The notes under the pieces were generated by a model, which had not been told where the DNA came from, made no database searches, and saw nothing but the letters and a program-made list of their open reading frames with translations. Shown in pieces: positions 18,813 through 27,294 of a stretch of 64,000 nucleotides of DNA (positions are counted from its first letter, which is position 1; each line of letters starts with the position of its first letter). The stretch is from Campylobacter anatolicus (lineage in GTDB: Bacteria > Campylobacterota > Campylobacteria > Campylobacterales > Campylobacteraceae), in the NCBI RefSeq assembly GCF_018145655.1, contig NZ_JAGSSY010000003.1, positions 248,001-312,000 on the forward strand, read 5' to 3'. Made by a program: the position numbers and the translations under genes.

Positions 18813-20888
18813 TCACCAAACCGTCTGCTTTACGCCAAACATTTCTGGGCGATACTCAAAGTGCATAGTATCAAAGTGCTCCCAGCGACCACCCCAGATA
18901 AACTTATGTCGCTCAAATATATGCACGATACTTTCAGGGATTAAATTTTTATACCCATTGTGCCAACGCCAGTAGTGGCTCTTATCCACGTTTATATCTA
19001 CCGCTATAGCGTAGCTATGGGCTGAGAGTTGACTAGTCCCAGCGATAACTCGCCACTTAAATGTTCCACCAGGATTTTTAAGATACTCAAGCATTTTAGG
19101 GTCATTTTTAACCAGCTCATTTAGCTCATCACTTACGGCTTGTAGGGCATCCGCAGCACCATTTTGGCTATTAAATTTAAGTTTTAAGTTTAAAGTATCT
19201 TTTAACCAAACCACATCTTTTAAATTTGCTTTTACTTCACTCTCGCTACTGCCATAAATTTTACTTAAAAACTCGTAGTTTCTGCACCTACCGCTATCAC
19301 TTAACGGTGCATTTAAGGGCATAAAAGCGGCATAAGGTAGTGCGTTCATATCCTGCACATCAGCCTCAGTGCTACATTTACTATCTTTAGGCATAAAGTC
19401 ATCAAATTTAATACTCGTGCCATCATCAAAAAATACTTTATTATCCACTATTTTAACGCTATAAGCATCTTGTAATGCTATTATCCTTGGATCTAGATTA
19501 ATGTTTGCTGTTTTTATATCTATTGATAGTGGCTCACTTTGCTTGCTCTTGACACTTGAGATTTTAAAGGGTTCTATATCTCTTAAAATATTGATAGAAT
19601 CAATTTTTGAGATTAATAAACTCTCATCATTCACATCCACTCTGCCCTTGCCTATCTCAAGCGTAGTTATCGCCGTTTGTCCGATCAGTGCCCTGCCATT
19701 ATCTGTAGTTTTTATCCCCCAAGCATCGTGCATAACATAAATTTCATCATCCTTGTATCCTGCATAAAGCATAATGTGTCCCGGCAGGTGTATGAGCGTG
19801 AGATATGGTACTCCACGCTCTTTTATGATACGTTTTTTCTCGTCGTTGCTTAGTCCTTTTAGATTAATTTTAGTACCGACATTTGCCTGAATGCCTGAGT
19901 TCCTAGGTAGCCACACGCCAAAACTAGCCATAAAATCCTTTAAAAATAGCGAACAGTCACGCAATCTATCCACGCCGCCCCAGCCATAAGGCTGACCTAG
20001 TAATGACTGCGATAAAAATTTAACATTCTCATCGTTTAGCATCATCGGAAAGTGTGTTGCTACTTGTTTTGATGCTTTATATCTAACAAGTCCAGCACGA
20101 GTATAAATTTGTCCCACAAACTCACTTGTATTTTCACTCTCAAAAGGTAACAAAGCCCCTATCCTAGCGTAAAATAAAAATGCTCCATTTTCACTATATA
20201 TCGGTGTTTTATCCACTTTTATCGTCAAAAATTTCTGCTTTGCATATTTATTTGCCGTCTCATCACTTATAAATTTAATATCTTCAACTTTGAGCCAACC
20301 CCAAGTCGTGTCATCGCTCACAAACGCCCACGCTCTATCGAGTGAAAGGTGTGAGACAAATACTGGGTAGCCGATACTTAAAGTTGAAAGTTGCAAGTAG
20401 TCAAATGGATAGCCCTCACCCGGATTGCTTGGATTATAAAATATCGGCTCATCGGTTGGAAAGTTTCGCAAAGCCGTATTTGCAGTAGTTAAAGCATAAA
20501 TTTGAATGGAGTTAAGTGCGGTAAAATTTGCATTTTTCTTTTGAGCTTCAAACCATTTAAGTGGTATAGGGCGAAAATTTGAGCCATAATAGGTCTTTGT
20601 CTTTGATGGTTTATAGACATCAAACGCCCAAAATAACTCCTTTGAACTCTGTTTTATCCCTTTAAGCGTAAAGACTTTAAAGCGTCTTTCAAGTAACTCT
20701 TTTTCGTCAAAACTTACATTTAACCCACTAAATGGTAATGAATTTATCGTCTGAGGTAACTCAAAGTCTATTAACCTTATACGCTCATTTTGAGGCTCAT
20801 TTATTTCTTGTATTGGTAAAACATTTATGTTTTTCGCACATCCAATAAATATAAAAACCACTAAAAACGATAAAATTTTAAACTTCAA
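18813..20888 (-). CDS. Lipoprotein with SH3b, NlpC/P60 and M15 peptidase domains
   Basis: A 691-residue envelope protein that should cut peptidoglycan peptides with two different active sites. A lipoprotein signal ends at cysteine 17 (FIGCAKN). An N-terminal stabilising region and SH3b domains follow (about 60-275). The NlpC/P60 domain (about 285-400) has cysteine 312 (RDCSLFL), histidine 371 (GHIMLYAG) and histidine 387 (MHDAWG). The C-terminal M15 domain (about 570-691) has the zinc ligands histidine 624 and aspartate 631 (SAHSYAIAVDIN) and glutamate 670/histidine 676 (WEHFDTMHFE). Both sites look complete. It is 35 bases upstream of the helicase. Confidence 0.85.
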   Translation of the reverse strand: MKFKILSFLVVFIFIGCAKNINVLPIQEINEPQNERIRLIDFELPQTINSLPFSGLNVSFDEKELLERRFKVFTLKGIKQSSKELFWAFDVYKPSKTKTYYGSNFRPIPLKWFEAQKKNANFTALNSIQIYALTTANTALRNFPTDEPIFYNPSNPGEGYPFDYLQLSTLSIGYPVFVSHLSLDRAWAFVSDDTTWGWLKVEDIKFISDETANKYAKQKFLTIKVDKTPIYSENGAFLFYARIGALLPFESENTSEFVGQIYTRAGLVRYKASKQVATHFPMMLNDENVKFLSQSLLGQPYGWGGVDRLRDCSLFLKDFMASFGVWLPRNSGIQANVGTKINLKGLSNDEKKRIIKERGVPYLTLIHLPGHIMLYAGYKDDEIYVMHDAWGIKTTDNGRALIGQTAITTLEIGKGRVDVNDESLLISKIDSINILRDIEPFKISSVKSKQSEPLSIDIKTANINLDPRIIALQDAYSVKIVDNKVFFDDGTSIKFDDFMPKDSKCSTEADVQDMNALPYAAFMPLNAPLSDSGRCRNYEFLSKIYGSSESEVKANLKDVVWLKDTLNLKLKFNSQNGAADALQAVSDELNELVKNDPKMLEYLKNPGGTFKWRVIAGTSQLSAHSYAIAVDINVDKSHYWRWHNGYKNLIPESIVHIFERHKFIWGGRWEHFDTMHFEYRPEMFGVKQTVW

Positions 20889-21053
20889 AACTAACTTTCC
20901 TTTTTAAATTTAATACTATCTAAAATGGTAACAAAGACGCAAAACATCTTCTTGTCATCATTTTGCATATGTATGCCATTTACATTAAGATACGCCCAAT
21001 ATCGACATAAATCTAAGCTAAAATCTCTACTACAATAACGTTTTGAAGTGCAT

Positions 21054-21335
21054 TTATAAAGCAAGTTGCACTACAATCAAACTGCACCGCCTGCCAAAAG
21101 TGTGTTTTAAACTCTTTTGTGAGCTTTTTAACTTCTCTTTGCTTAAATAGCTGTAGATGGTAGTAAAAACAACTAAACAAATAGCAAAAAACGTATATAA
21201 ATTTATATTAAACTCGCTAAAATCACCTTGTAAAAAGGTATATCCGCTAAATAACAATGTCAACAAAAATGCCACTAAAAGCACTAAAACAAGACATTTT
21301 AATACAACTTCTAAAACAGCATTTTGCCTACTCAA
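21054..21335 (-). CDS. Small membrane protein of unknown function
   Basis: A 93-residue protein with two clear TM helices (about 9-32 and 42-62), a short acidic loop between them and a basic C-terminal tail. It starts with TTG overlapping the stop of the DUF523 gene by 8 bases, with GGAG at the right distance. The overlap and the hydrophobic pattern make it likely to be real, but no family is recognised. Confidence 0.5.
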   Translation of the reverse strand: MSRQNAVLEVVLKCLVLVLLVAFLLTLLFSGYTFLQGDFSEFNINLYTFFAICLVVFTTIYSYLSKEKLKSSQKSLKHTFGRRCSLIVVQLAL

Positions 21336-21849
21336 CTAAACTCTCCAAAAGCATGTCTATCTCGCTCTCACCATAAATTTTTATACCGATTTTATTTAAC
21401 GCTCTTGTAGCTAACCCATCGCCACTTTTTAGTATGTTACTAAAAGTGCCATCATAAATTTGTCCGCTCCCACAACTTGGGCTTCGCTCTTTTAAAATAG
21501 CAATCTTGCACGATATCTTGCTAGCGATTTTTACGCACATATTGGCTCCTAGCTCAAACTCAGCCGTTACGTCAGTTTGCGAAAATTTAGTCATAACTTT
21601 ATACGATTTTTCATCTTGCTGGTTATTTTTCAAGTTCATAACGACTATCTCGGCTGGTTCACGTGGTGTATTTAGACCACCAAGCTCCTCGGGACAAACA
21701 GGTACGAGCATATAAAACCTACTAAGTGCTTTAAGTTTTTGGTTTAGCTTATCATTTGAGTTGTTACTACCATTATATTTGCAATTAAAACCAAGCAAAC
21801 AAGCACTAACAAGCACACTCTCACCTGTAAAATTTTCATTTTTACTCAT
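21328..21849 (-). CDS. DUF523 family cysteine-rich protein
   Basis: A 173-residue soluble protein. It opens with the DUF523 signature VSACLLGFNCKYNGSNN and also has VPVCPEELGGL and LKERSPSCGSGQIYDG, so all conserved cysteine motifs are present. The family is widespread, often fused to DUF1722, and is suspected to bind a metal or a cluster. A reaction has not been assigned as far as I know. It overlaps the small membrane protein downstream, and the aminotransferase gene ends upstream of it at 21881. Confidence 0.85.
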   Translation of the reverse strand: MSKNENFTGESVLVSACLLGFNCKYNGSNNSNDKLNQKLKALSRFYMLVPVCPEELGGLNTPREPAEIVVMNLKNNQQDEKSYKVMTKFSQTDVTAEFELGANMCVKIASKISCKIAILKERSPSCGSGQIYDGTFSNILKSGDGLATRALNKIGIKIYGESEIDMLLESLVE

Positions 21850-21880
21850 CTATTTGCCAAATTTATCAAATTTACAAATT

Positions 21881-22744
21881 CTATACACCAGCTTCATCAA
21901 GCATTTTTCGTACGTAAAGCTCACGAAGCTTTATAGCATATTTGCCTACTTTACCACCATTTATAAATCGACCATCGGCCTTGATAATAGGTAAAAGTAT
22001 GAGCGTGGCAGCCGATATAAACGCCTCATCGGCACCATAAACTTCATCTATACTAAATTCTCTTTGCTCCACTTTTAATCCAACAAGCTCGGCAAATTTC
22101 AGCAATGTTTTACGACGGATTCCGGGCAAAATTTCATTTGAAAGTGGTTTTGTAATTAATGTTTTATCCTTTATGATAAAAGCACTTGAGCTACACCCCT
22201 CAGTTACAAAACCATTTTGTACCATTAATCCCTCATACGCACCCCTTTTATGAGCCTCGTTTTTAGCGTAACACTGAGCTAGAAGCGAGATAGACTTTAT
22301 GTCACGACGACTCCAGCGAATATCCTCTACACTAACTATCTCTATGCCACTTTTTGCAAGTGGATTATCTATCACATTTGCCTCATAGCAAAATACAAAA
22401 ACGCTAGGCGTTAAACCATTAACAAAGTAAAAATCCCTAGGTGCAGCTCCGCGTGTTATCTGTAGATATACACCACCCTCTTTTAAACCATTTTGCGTGA
22501 TAACTTCGTATAAAATCTCTTCAAATTTTTCCTTTTTATAAGGAAGCTTTAGCTCAATCGCCATCAAACTTCGCTCAAACCTCTCCCAAAAATCATCCCT
22601 ATCAACCAAGCGTGAATTTACAACTGGCACCACCTCATATATGCCATCACCAAAGATAAAACCACGATCAAATGCACTTATTTTAGCTTCACTGCTTGGC
22701 AGAAATTCGCCATTTATAAAGACAATATCTAAATTTGTAGCCAT
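21881..22744 (-). CDS. Class IV PLP aminotransferase, D-amino acid aminotransferase type
   Basis: A 287-residue fold-type IV PLP enzyme. Typical segments are SAFDRGFIFGDGIYEVVP at about 23-40, the likely Schiff-base lysine 150 in RRDIKSISLL, VTEGCSSSAF at about 180-189 binding PLP phosphate, and LPGIRRKTLL. The RGFIFGDGIYE and DIKS patterns favour D-amino acid (D-alanine) transaminase over branched-chain transaminase or aminodeoxychorismate lyase, though these are hard to separate by eye. It could supply D-glutamate or D-alanine for peptidoglycan. It is monocistronic or followed by DUF523. Confidence 0.82.
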   Translation of the reverse strand: MATNLDIVFINGEFLPSSEAKISAFDRGFIFGDGIYEVVPVVNSRLVDRDDFWERFERSLMAIELKLPYKKEKFEEILYEVITQNGLKEGGVYLQITRGAAPRDFYFVNGLTPSVFVFCYEANVIDNPLAKSGIEIVSVEDIRWSRRDIKSISLLAQCYAKNEAHKRGAYEGLMVQNGFVTEGCSSSAFIIKDKTLITKPLSNEILPGIRRKTLLKFAELVGLKVEQREFSIDEVYGADEAFISAATLILLPIIKADGRFINGGKVGKYAIKLRELYVRKMLDEAGV

Positions 22745-22804
22745 TTTTACCCCTTGTTTTTGTAAAATTGTAGCGAAAATTTGTTAAGTTTTATGGAAAT
22801 TTGG

Positions 22805-22810
22805 TATAAT
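22805..22810 (+). promoter_or_regulatory. Extended -10 box for the membrane protein gene at 22843
   Basis: TATAAT preceded by TTTGG lies 32 bases before the start codon. It is the only promoter-like element in the 98-base divergent gap. Confidence 0.55.
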
Positions 22811-22842
22811 TGAGACTAAATTTTACTAAAAAGTCTGGATAA

Positions 22843-23349
22843 ATGCAAGAACAATTAAAAAAAACGATATTAGATAATATATTTGTTGTCTCAAAACAGC
22901 CTGTACTTTTTCGTGATCTGCTTGAGGCAAACACTCTTTTTAACGAAAATATGCTAATAGATGGTGCTAAGTTAAATTTTAGATTTAACCACGCAAAAAC
23001 ATACAAAATTTATACTCTAATTTGTATAATATTTTTACTACCGCTTCTTCTTGTAACACACCATTTTTTAGCAATAACAGACGCTCACATCTCTATAGTG
23101 GCTACAATAGTGGTGACATCAGTAGTATTTTTAGGCTTTGATATGTTTAAAATTTGGGCTAGAAAAGAGATGAGTGCTGAGCTTATCAAACGTGCTTGGG
23201 AGGTACATTTTCCATATTTTAAATATGAAAAATACTCAACTCGCGTCGAAGAAATTTATAATACTGCTATAAAAAATGATGTATCAAAAAAGGACTTAGA
23301 GCAATACGTCTTAGAAAAGCTCATCTCTTACAAAGATAGCAGTGAGTAA
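22843..23349 (+). CDS. Two-TM membrane protein of unknown function (Cj0691-like position)
   Basis: A 168-residue protein with an N-terminal cytosolic helical region of about 58 residues, two adjoining TM segments (about 60-80 and 86-107), then a charged cytosolic tail with WEVHFPYFKYEKYSTRVEE. No catalytic motif is seen. It has its own TATAAT promoter. The 3' end overlaps the convergent FUSC gene by 22 bases, so the two ends share coding DNA. The function is unknown. Confidence 0.7.
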   Translation: MQEQLKKTILDNIFVVSKQPVLFRDLLEANTLFNENMLIDGAKLNFRFNHAKTYKIYTLICIIFLLPLLLVTHHFLAITDAHISIVATIVVTSVVFLGFDMFKIWARKEMSAELIKRAWEVHFPYFKYEKYSTRVEEIYNTAIKNDVSKKDLEQYVLEKLISYKDSSE

Positions 23350-25271
23350 ATTTCATTTTGTTTTGTTATGATAGAAGTGGATAGTTTTTGTACTCTCTCA
23401 TCGTTACAAAGCAACTTATCTTTGGCATTTTGTAAAAAATAATATGGCAAATTATCTACTTTCCTAGAAAGCATCTCGAAACGACTCGATAATATATCTA
23501 AGTCATTTTTAAGGCTCACGTCGACCATTAGCTCATTTTGATTTAAAAATTTAAGATAGTTTCTAAGCTTTATCAGATCTATATTTGCATCGTTTAAGAT
23601 ATTACAAATTTGCCTTAACTCATATCTTTTTTGTTCACTAATATCACTTTGCCAAAGCTCTTGTTCGTATGATCTAATAGCATTTGCAATATCGATCTCT
23701 TGTATACTAAACGTATGTCCTTTACGTTCAATGAGCGTTGTGTCTATAAAATTTTTAAAATTCATTAAACTGCTTTTAAGCTTAGCTTTTAGTTGTTTAG
23801 TATCTTTTGTGGCTGTAAAAAGCGACACTACAAAAACAAGCATAAATCCTATCATAATATCTGTCAATCTCTGCAAAACTAGCTGCAAAAAGTCATTTTT
23901 AATCATATAAAACACTAAACTAAACTCAAACATAAATGCCGTTGTAAAGGCGATCTGCTTGTATTGCTTCAGATAATATACAAAAAATATACCTACAATG
24001 GAAAGTATTACAATACCCAAACCATCACTAAATACATAAATAGTAAAAAGTGCAAGAGCCAAGCCAAAAAATGCACCCAAAATATTATCAACACCAGAAA
24101 TTTTTACTATTTTATGACTATCTTGTTTTATACTCATCACAGCTATTGCTATCCATATGCCATGATCTATCTTAGTAAGTTGAGATATAAATATAGCCGC
24201 ACTCATACAAAATGCCAACCGCAAAGCACTAAGTGTTGTTTCATCTTTTAAATTTATCTTTTTTATGACTGAAAGCAAAGTAGTTTTTTTAGCTTTTTTA
24301 AATTCTATTTTATCTTCGCCACCATCTTTTATAAGCTTAAATTTAAAGTAAAGCACATCAAGAGAACTAGCAAAAACCTTATATATTCCACTTCTAACTA
24401 AATTTAATATATCCATTTTTATAATTGCACTTTTACCTTCAAATAGCCCCTTTAACTCATTGATATTGTATAAAATTTCTTCTCTTATCTCATCTAAATA
24501 TCGAGTATCCTCTATCTTTTTAAACGATGAATGAATCGGTGCTAAGACATAAGCTATCTCTTCTATCTTATAAAGATAAAATATAGCACGAGAATAATTT
24601 CTGACAAGCTTTATATCTTTTAAATTTACACTTTCAGTAGCAAAGATACTTTTAAATTTGGCAATATGTGATAACATCTGATCTCTTTGTTGATAAAAAT
24701 CATCTGCACCAAGCACTTTTACACAAGCATATGCATCATCAAGAAGTATCCGCATACTATCTTTAGTAAATGCTCCATATTTTGCGAATTTGCCCATTTT
24801 TATGATGATTGCACTTACACCACCAAGTGCTAATCCTCCAATAGCGTCGTCTAAAATTATGCCTCCACTACTTTGAACTATAAATCCAACTAGCCCTGTT
24901 GTATTTGTGGCGATTAAAATTTTATGCAAATTCACATTATAAAGCGACGTCAATGAGAGCAAAAATACCCATATAAAAACAAACAACGCAAGTATTGTAC
25001 CAAGCTTTATAAGTGGCACAACAAAAGGCATAAAGGCGATAGAAAGTATGATATAAAGGGTTAAAAAGCCAAATTTATGGCTATCTTTACACTCAAGAGT
25101 ACTTAAAAAAAATATACCCATTGTGATATTTACTGAAAAGATTGCACCATTTATATTAAAAAAATAATACCCCAAAAAGCAGTTAAGAGCGATAGCAAAT
25201 GTAGCTTTTAGCGAATATATAAGATAAAAATTTGCAGGATCATAAGAGCGAAAAAATGCCGTCATTTCCAC
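23328..25271 (-). CDS. FUSC-family inner-membrane protein (AaeB-like)
   Basis: A 647-residue membrane protein with the repeated layout of the FUSC superfamily: an N-terminal block of about six TM helices (residues 15-160), a cytosolic region of about 190 residues, a second TM block (about 355-480) and a helical tail. The second block opens with ALRLAFCMSAAIFISQLTKI and GIWIAIAVMSIKQ, the FUSC_2 signature. Relatives export aromatic carboxylates or are linked to stress tolerance, but the substrate here is unknown. It overlaps the FtsL-like gene by 10 bases and so belongs to the rsmH operon. Confidence 0.82.
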   Translation of the reverse strand: MEMTAFFRSYDPANFYLIYSLKATFAIALNCFLGYYFFNINGAIFSVNITMGIFFLSTLECKDSHKFGFLTLYIILSIAFMPFVVPLIKLGTILALFVFIWVFLLSLTSLYNVNLHKILIATNTTGLVGFIVQSSGGIILDDAIGGLALGGVSAIIIKMGKFAKYGAFTKDSMRILLDDAYACVKVLGADDFYQQRDQMLSHIAKFKSIFATESVNLKDIKLVRNYSRAIFYLYKIEEIAYVLAPIHSSFKKIEDTRYLDEIREEILYNINELKGLFEGKSAIIKMDILNLVRSGIYKVFASSLDVLYFKFKLIKDGGEDKIEFKKAKKTTLLSVIKKINLKDETTLSALRLAFCMSAAIFISQLTKIDHGIWIAIAVMSIKQDSHKIVKISGVDNILGAFFGLALALFTIYVFSDGLGIVILSIVGIFFVYYLKQYKQIAFTTAFMFEFSLVFYMIKNDFLQLVLQRLTDIMIGFMLVFVVSLFTATKDTKQLKAKLKSSLMNFKNFIDTTLIERKGHTFSIQEIDIANAIRSYEQELWQSDISEQKRYELRQICNILNDANIDLIKLRNYLKFLNQNELMVDVSLKNDLDILSSRFEMLSRKVDNLPYYFLQNAKDKLLCNDERVQKLSTSIITKQNEIYSLLSL

Positions 25272-25555
25272 TGCTGCTGATTAAGTAAGTTTAAAATTTG
25301 ATTTTTATATCTTAGATTTTCAAGCTTTATACTAAGGGCTTTATTTTCTTCTAATAAAACATCACGTTTGCCACTTATATCGGCGATATCACGGCTTATG
25401 TAGTAGATTTTATTTGCAATATAAATTTTAGGAAGACAGATAGCAAATGCAATAAACATCGCCAAATAGACCATAATAAGCATTTTAAAGCTTAAATTTA
25501 TCTCACGTTTTTGTTCGCTATCATGAAGCTTAAGAAGTTCATCTTTTTCTTGCAT
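25262..25555 (-). CDS. Small bitopic coiled-coil protein, FtsL candidate
   Basis: A 97-residue protein built like FtsL: a short cytosolic N-terminus (about 1-22), one TM helix (about 25-45) and an extracytoplasmic heptad coiled coil (about 55-95, with leucines in VLLEENKALSIKLENLR). It starts 8 bases after rsmH, which is the classical place of ftsL in the division and cell-wall cluster. Sequence conservation of FtsL is very low, so position, size and topology are the arguments. FtsB/DivIC is the main alternative. If correct it would scaffold the FtsQLB divisome complex. Confidence 0.65.
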   Translation of the reverse strand: MQEKDELLKLHDSEQKREINLSFKMLIMVYLAMFIAFAICLPKIYIANKIYYISRDIADISGKRDVLLEENKALSIKLENLRYKNQILNLLNQQQWK

Positions 25556-25563
25556 ATCAACAC

Positions 25564-26484
25564 CTAATATATATGAAATAGACGCATTTTAGCACAACTT
25601 GCACGCGAGTTATATGCTATCTCATTCATGTTTGGCACTATTGCCTTTTTTGTTAAAATTTTTCCTATCGCGTGGTTGTTTCCACACATGCATCTCATTA
25701 CATCGCTAGGACAGATACAGTTTTTAGCCCACTCTTTAAAGGTATTTTTCACTATTCTATCTTCGAGTGAATGAAAGCTAATTACCGCAACTTTACAATC
25801 TTTAAAATTTGCATTTTTTATGCTACTTAAAAGCCTCTCAAGCTCACCTAACTCGTCATTTACTTCGATTCTAATGGCTTGAAATGCTAATATCGCTAAG
25901 CTCACGCTTCGGCCATTTAATCTATTTTTACCGATGATTTGTGTAAGCTCTTTTGCACTTTTTATCGGTTGCTTTGCTCTTGCTGATACGATCTTTGCAG
26001 CGATAGTTTGTGCATTATGTAGTTCTGCAAATTTATAAAATATCTCAGAGAGTTTTTCTTGAGAATAGCCATTTACAACATCATACGCACTAATCCTCGC
26101 ACAAACATCCATACGCATATCCAAAGTATCAGAGTTTATCGAAAATCCTCTCTCGTTTTTATCTATCTGAAGTGAGCTAACGCCTATATCAGCAAATATA
26201 CCACGAACGTCTTTAAGCTCATCTTGACTTAAATTTTCCATAAGTTGCGAAAAATTACTCTTATAAATTTTTACTCTATCTTTAAATTTGCTAAGACGTT
26301 TTGAGCTAAACTCTATAGCTTCATCATCACGATCACAAGCTATCAAATTTATATTTTTATTTTTTGTAAGCATTGCATTAGAGTGTCCAGCATAGCCTAA
26401 AGTGCAGTCAATAAATGTGCCTTTAATATCTGCAAAAATATCAGTAACTTCATCTAATAAAACACTAATGTGTGGACTTTGCAA
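25564..26484 (-). CDS. rsmH: 16S rRNA m4C1402 methyltransferase RsmH
   Basis: Methylates N4 of C1402 in the 16S rRNA decoding site with S-adenosylmethionine. The 306-residue protein shows HISVLLDEV at the N-terminus, the SAM-binding DCTLGYAGHS segment at about 22-31, DIGVSSLQID near residue 98, an ERGFSINSDTLDMRMD segment and VISFHSLEDRIVK near residue 220. All are family hallmarks. It is the leading gene of a minus-strand operon with the FtsL candidate and the FUSC protein. The older name is mraW. Confidence 0.95.
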   Translation of the reverse strand: MQSPHISVLLDEVTDIFADIKGTFIDCTLGYAGHSNAMLTKNKNINLIACDRDDEAIEFSSKRLSKFKDRVKIYKSNFSQLMENLSQDELKDVRGIFADIGVSSLQIDKNERGFSINSDTLDMRMDVCARISAYDVVNGYSQEKLSEIFYKFAELHNAQTIAAKIVSARAKQPIKSAKELTQIIGKNRLNGRSVSLAILAFQAIRIEVNDELGELERLLSSIKNANFKDCKVAVISFHSLEDRIVKNTFKEWAKNCICPSDVMRCMCGNNHAIGKILTKKAIVPNMNEIAYNSRASCAKMRLFHIY

Positions 26485-26610
26485 AGCTCTCTCTTTTTAT
26501 AAAATTTATGTGAAATTTATCAAATTTTTACTTAAAAATGTATCATTATGTAAAATTTTACATAAATTTTAGAAATTTCAAAGTATAATCACGCCAAACA
26601 AGGGGCAAAA

Positions 26611-27186
26611 ATGGATCTTAAGCACTCTATAAATGAACTTAAAAAAATATCTCTTTCAATGTTTCGTAAAAATTTCTTTGGAGTATTTCATGGCTCTATT
26701 TCTGCACGCAATGGGCGTAATCAATTCATAATAAATAGACAAAATGCCATATTTGATGATCTTAGAGATGATGATTTAGTGCTACTTTTTTCAAAAAAGG
26801 ACTACCGCTGGAATGACGCTAGCCTTGATGCTGATATACATCTAAATATCTATAAAAATATAAATGAAGCAAAATTTATATGCTATGCGATACCGCCATA
26901 TACGACTGCATATGCGATGAAACATCAAAGTATAACTCCAAAAGATTATTTCGGATATACAAGATTTGGAGAAATTTCAGTCTATGATCCAAAGCAATTT
27001 GAAGACTGGTATGAACGAGCAGAGACTGAAATATATCGATATATGATAGAGAAAAATACAAATATAATCATTATTAAAGGCTATGGAATTTATGCATTTG
27101 CTCGCACATCTCAACAATTAGCCAAAGAGATAGCGATACTTGAAAATAGTTGCAAGTTATTGCATTTAGTAAATGATCACAACTAA
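26611..27186 (+). CDS. Class II aldolase-like protein lacking the metal ligands
   Basis: A 191-residue protein with the class II aldolase/adducin fold. FHGSISAR at 26-33 corresponds to the phosphate-binding NHGNLS motif, and KGYGIYAFARTSQQL (156-170) to the NHGxxxxG motif. The expected zinc histidines are gone: the HxH pair is replaced by YAI around residues 92-94 and the third histidine by tyrosine 158. It therefore probably cannot act as a zinc aldolase and may be a binding or structural protein. It sits alone between rsmH and the ppiD-like-ftsA-ftsZ operon, with AGGGGC before the ATG. Confidence 0.75.
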   Translation: MDLKHSINELKKISLSMFRKNFFGVFHGSISARNGRNQFIINRQNAIFDDLRDDDLVLLFSKKDYRWNDASLDADIHLNIYKNINEAKFICYAIPPYTTAYAMKHQSITPKDYFGYTRFGEISVYDPKQFEDWYERAETEIYRYMIEKNTNIIIIKGYGIYAFARTSQQLAKEIAILENSCKLLHLVNDHN

Positions 27187-27294
27187 CAAATTTACTAACA
27201 AAATTTTAGTTTCAAAGCTCGATTTTAAGGTTATTTAAGGCTATTTTTAGTAAAATGCGACTTATTTTATTGTTAGTAATATAAGGGAAATTTA

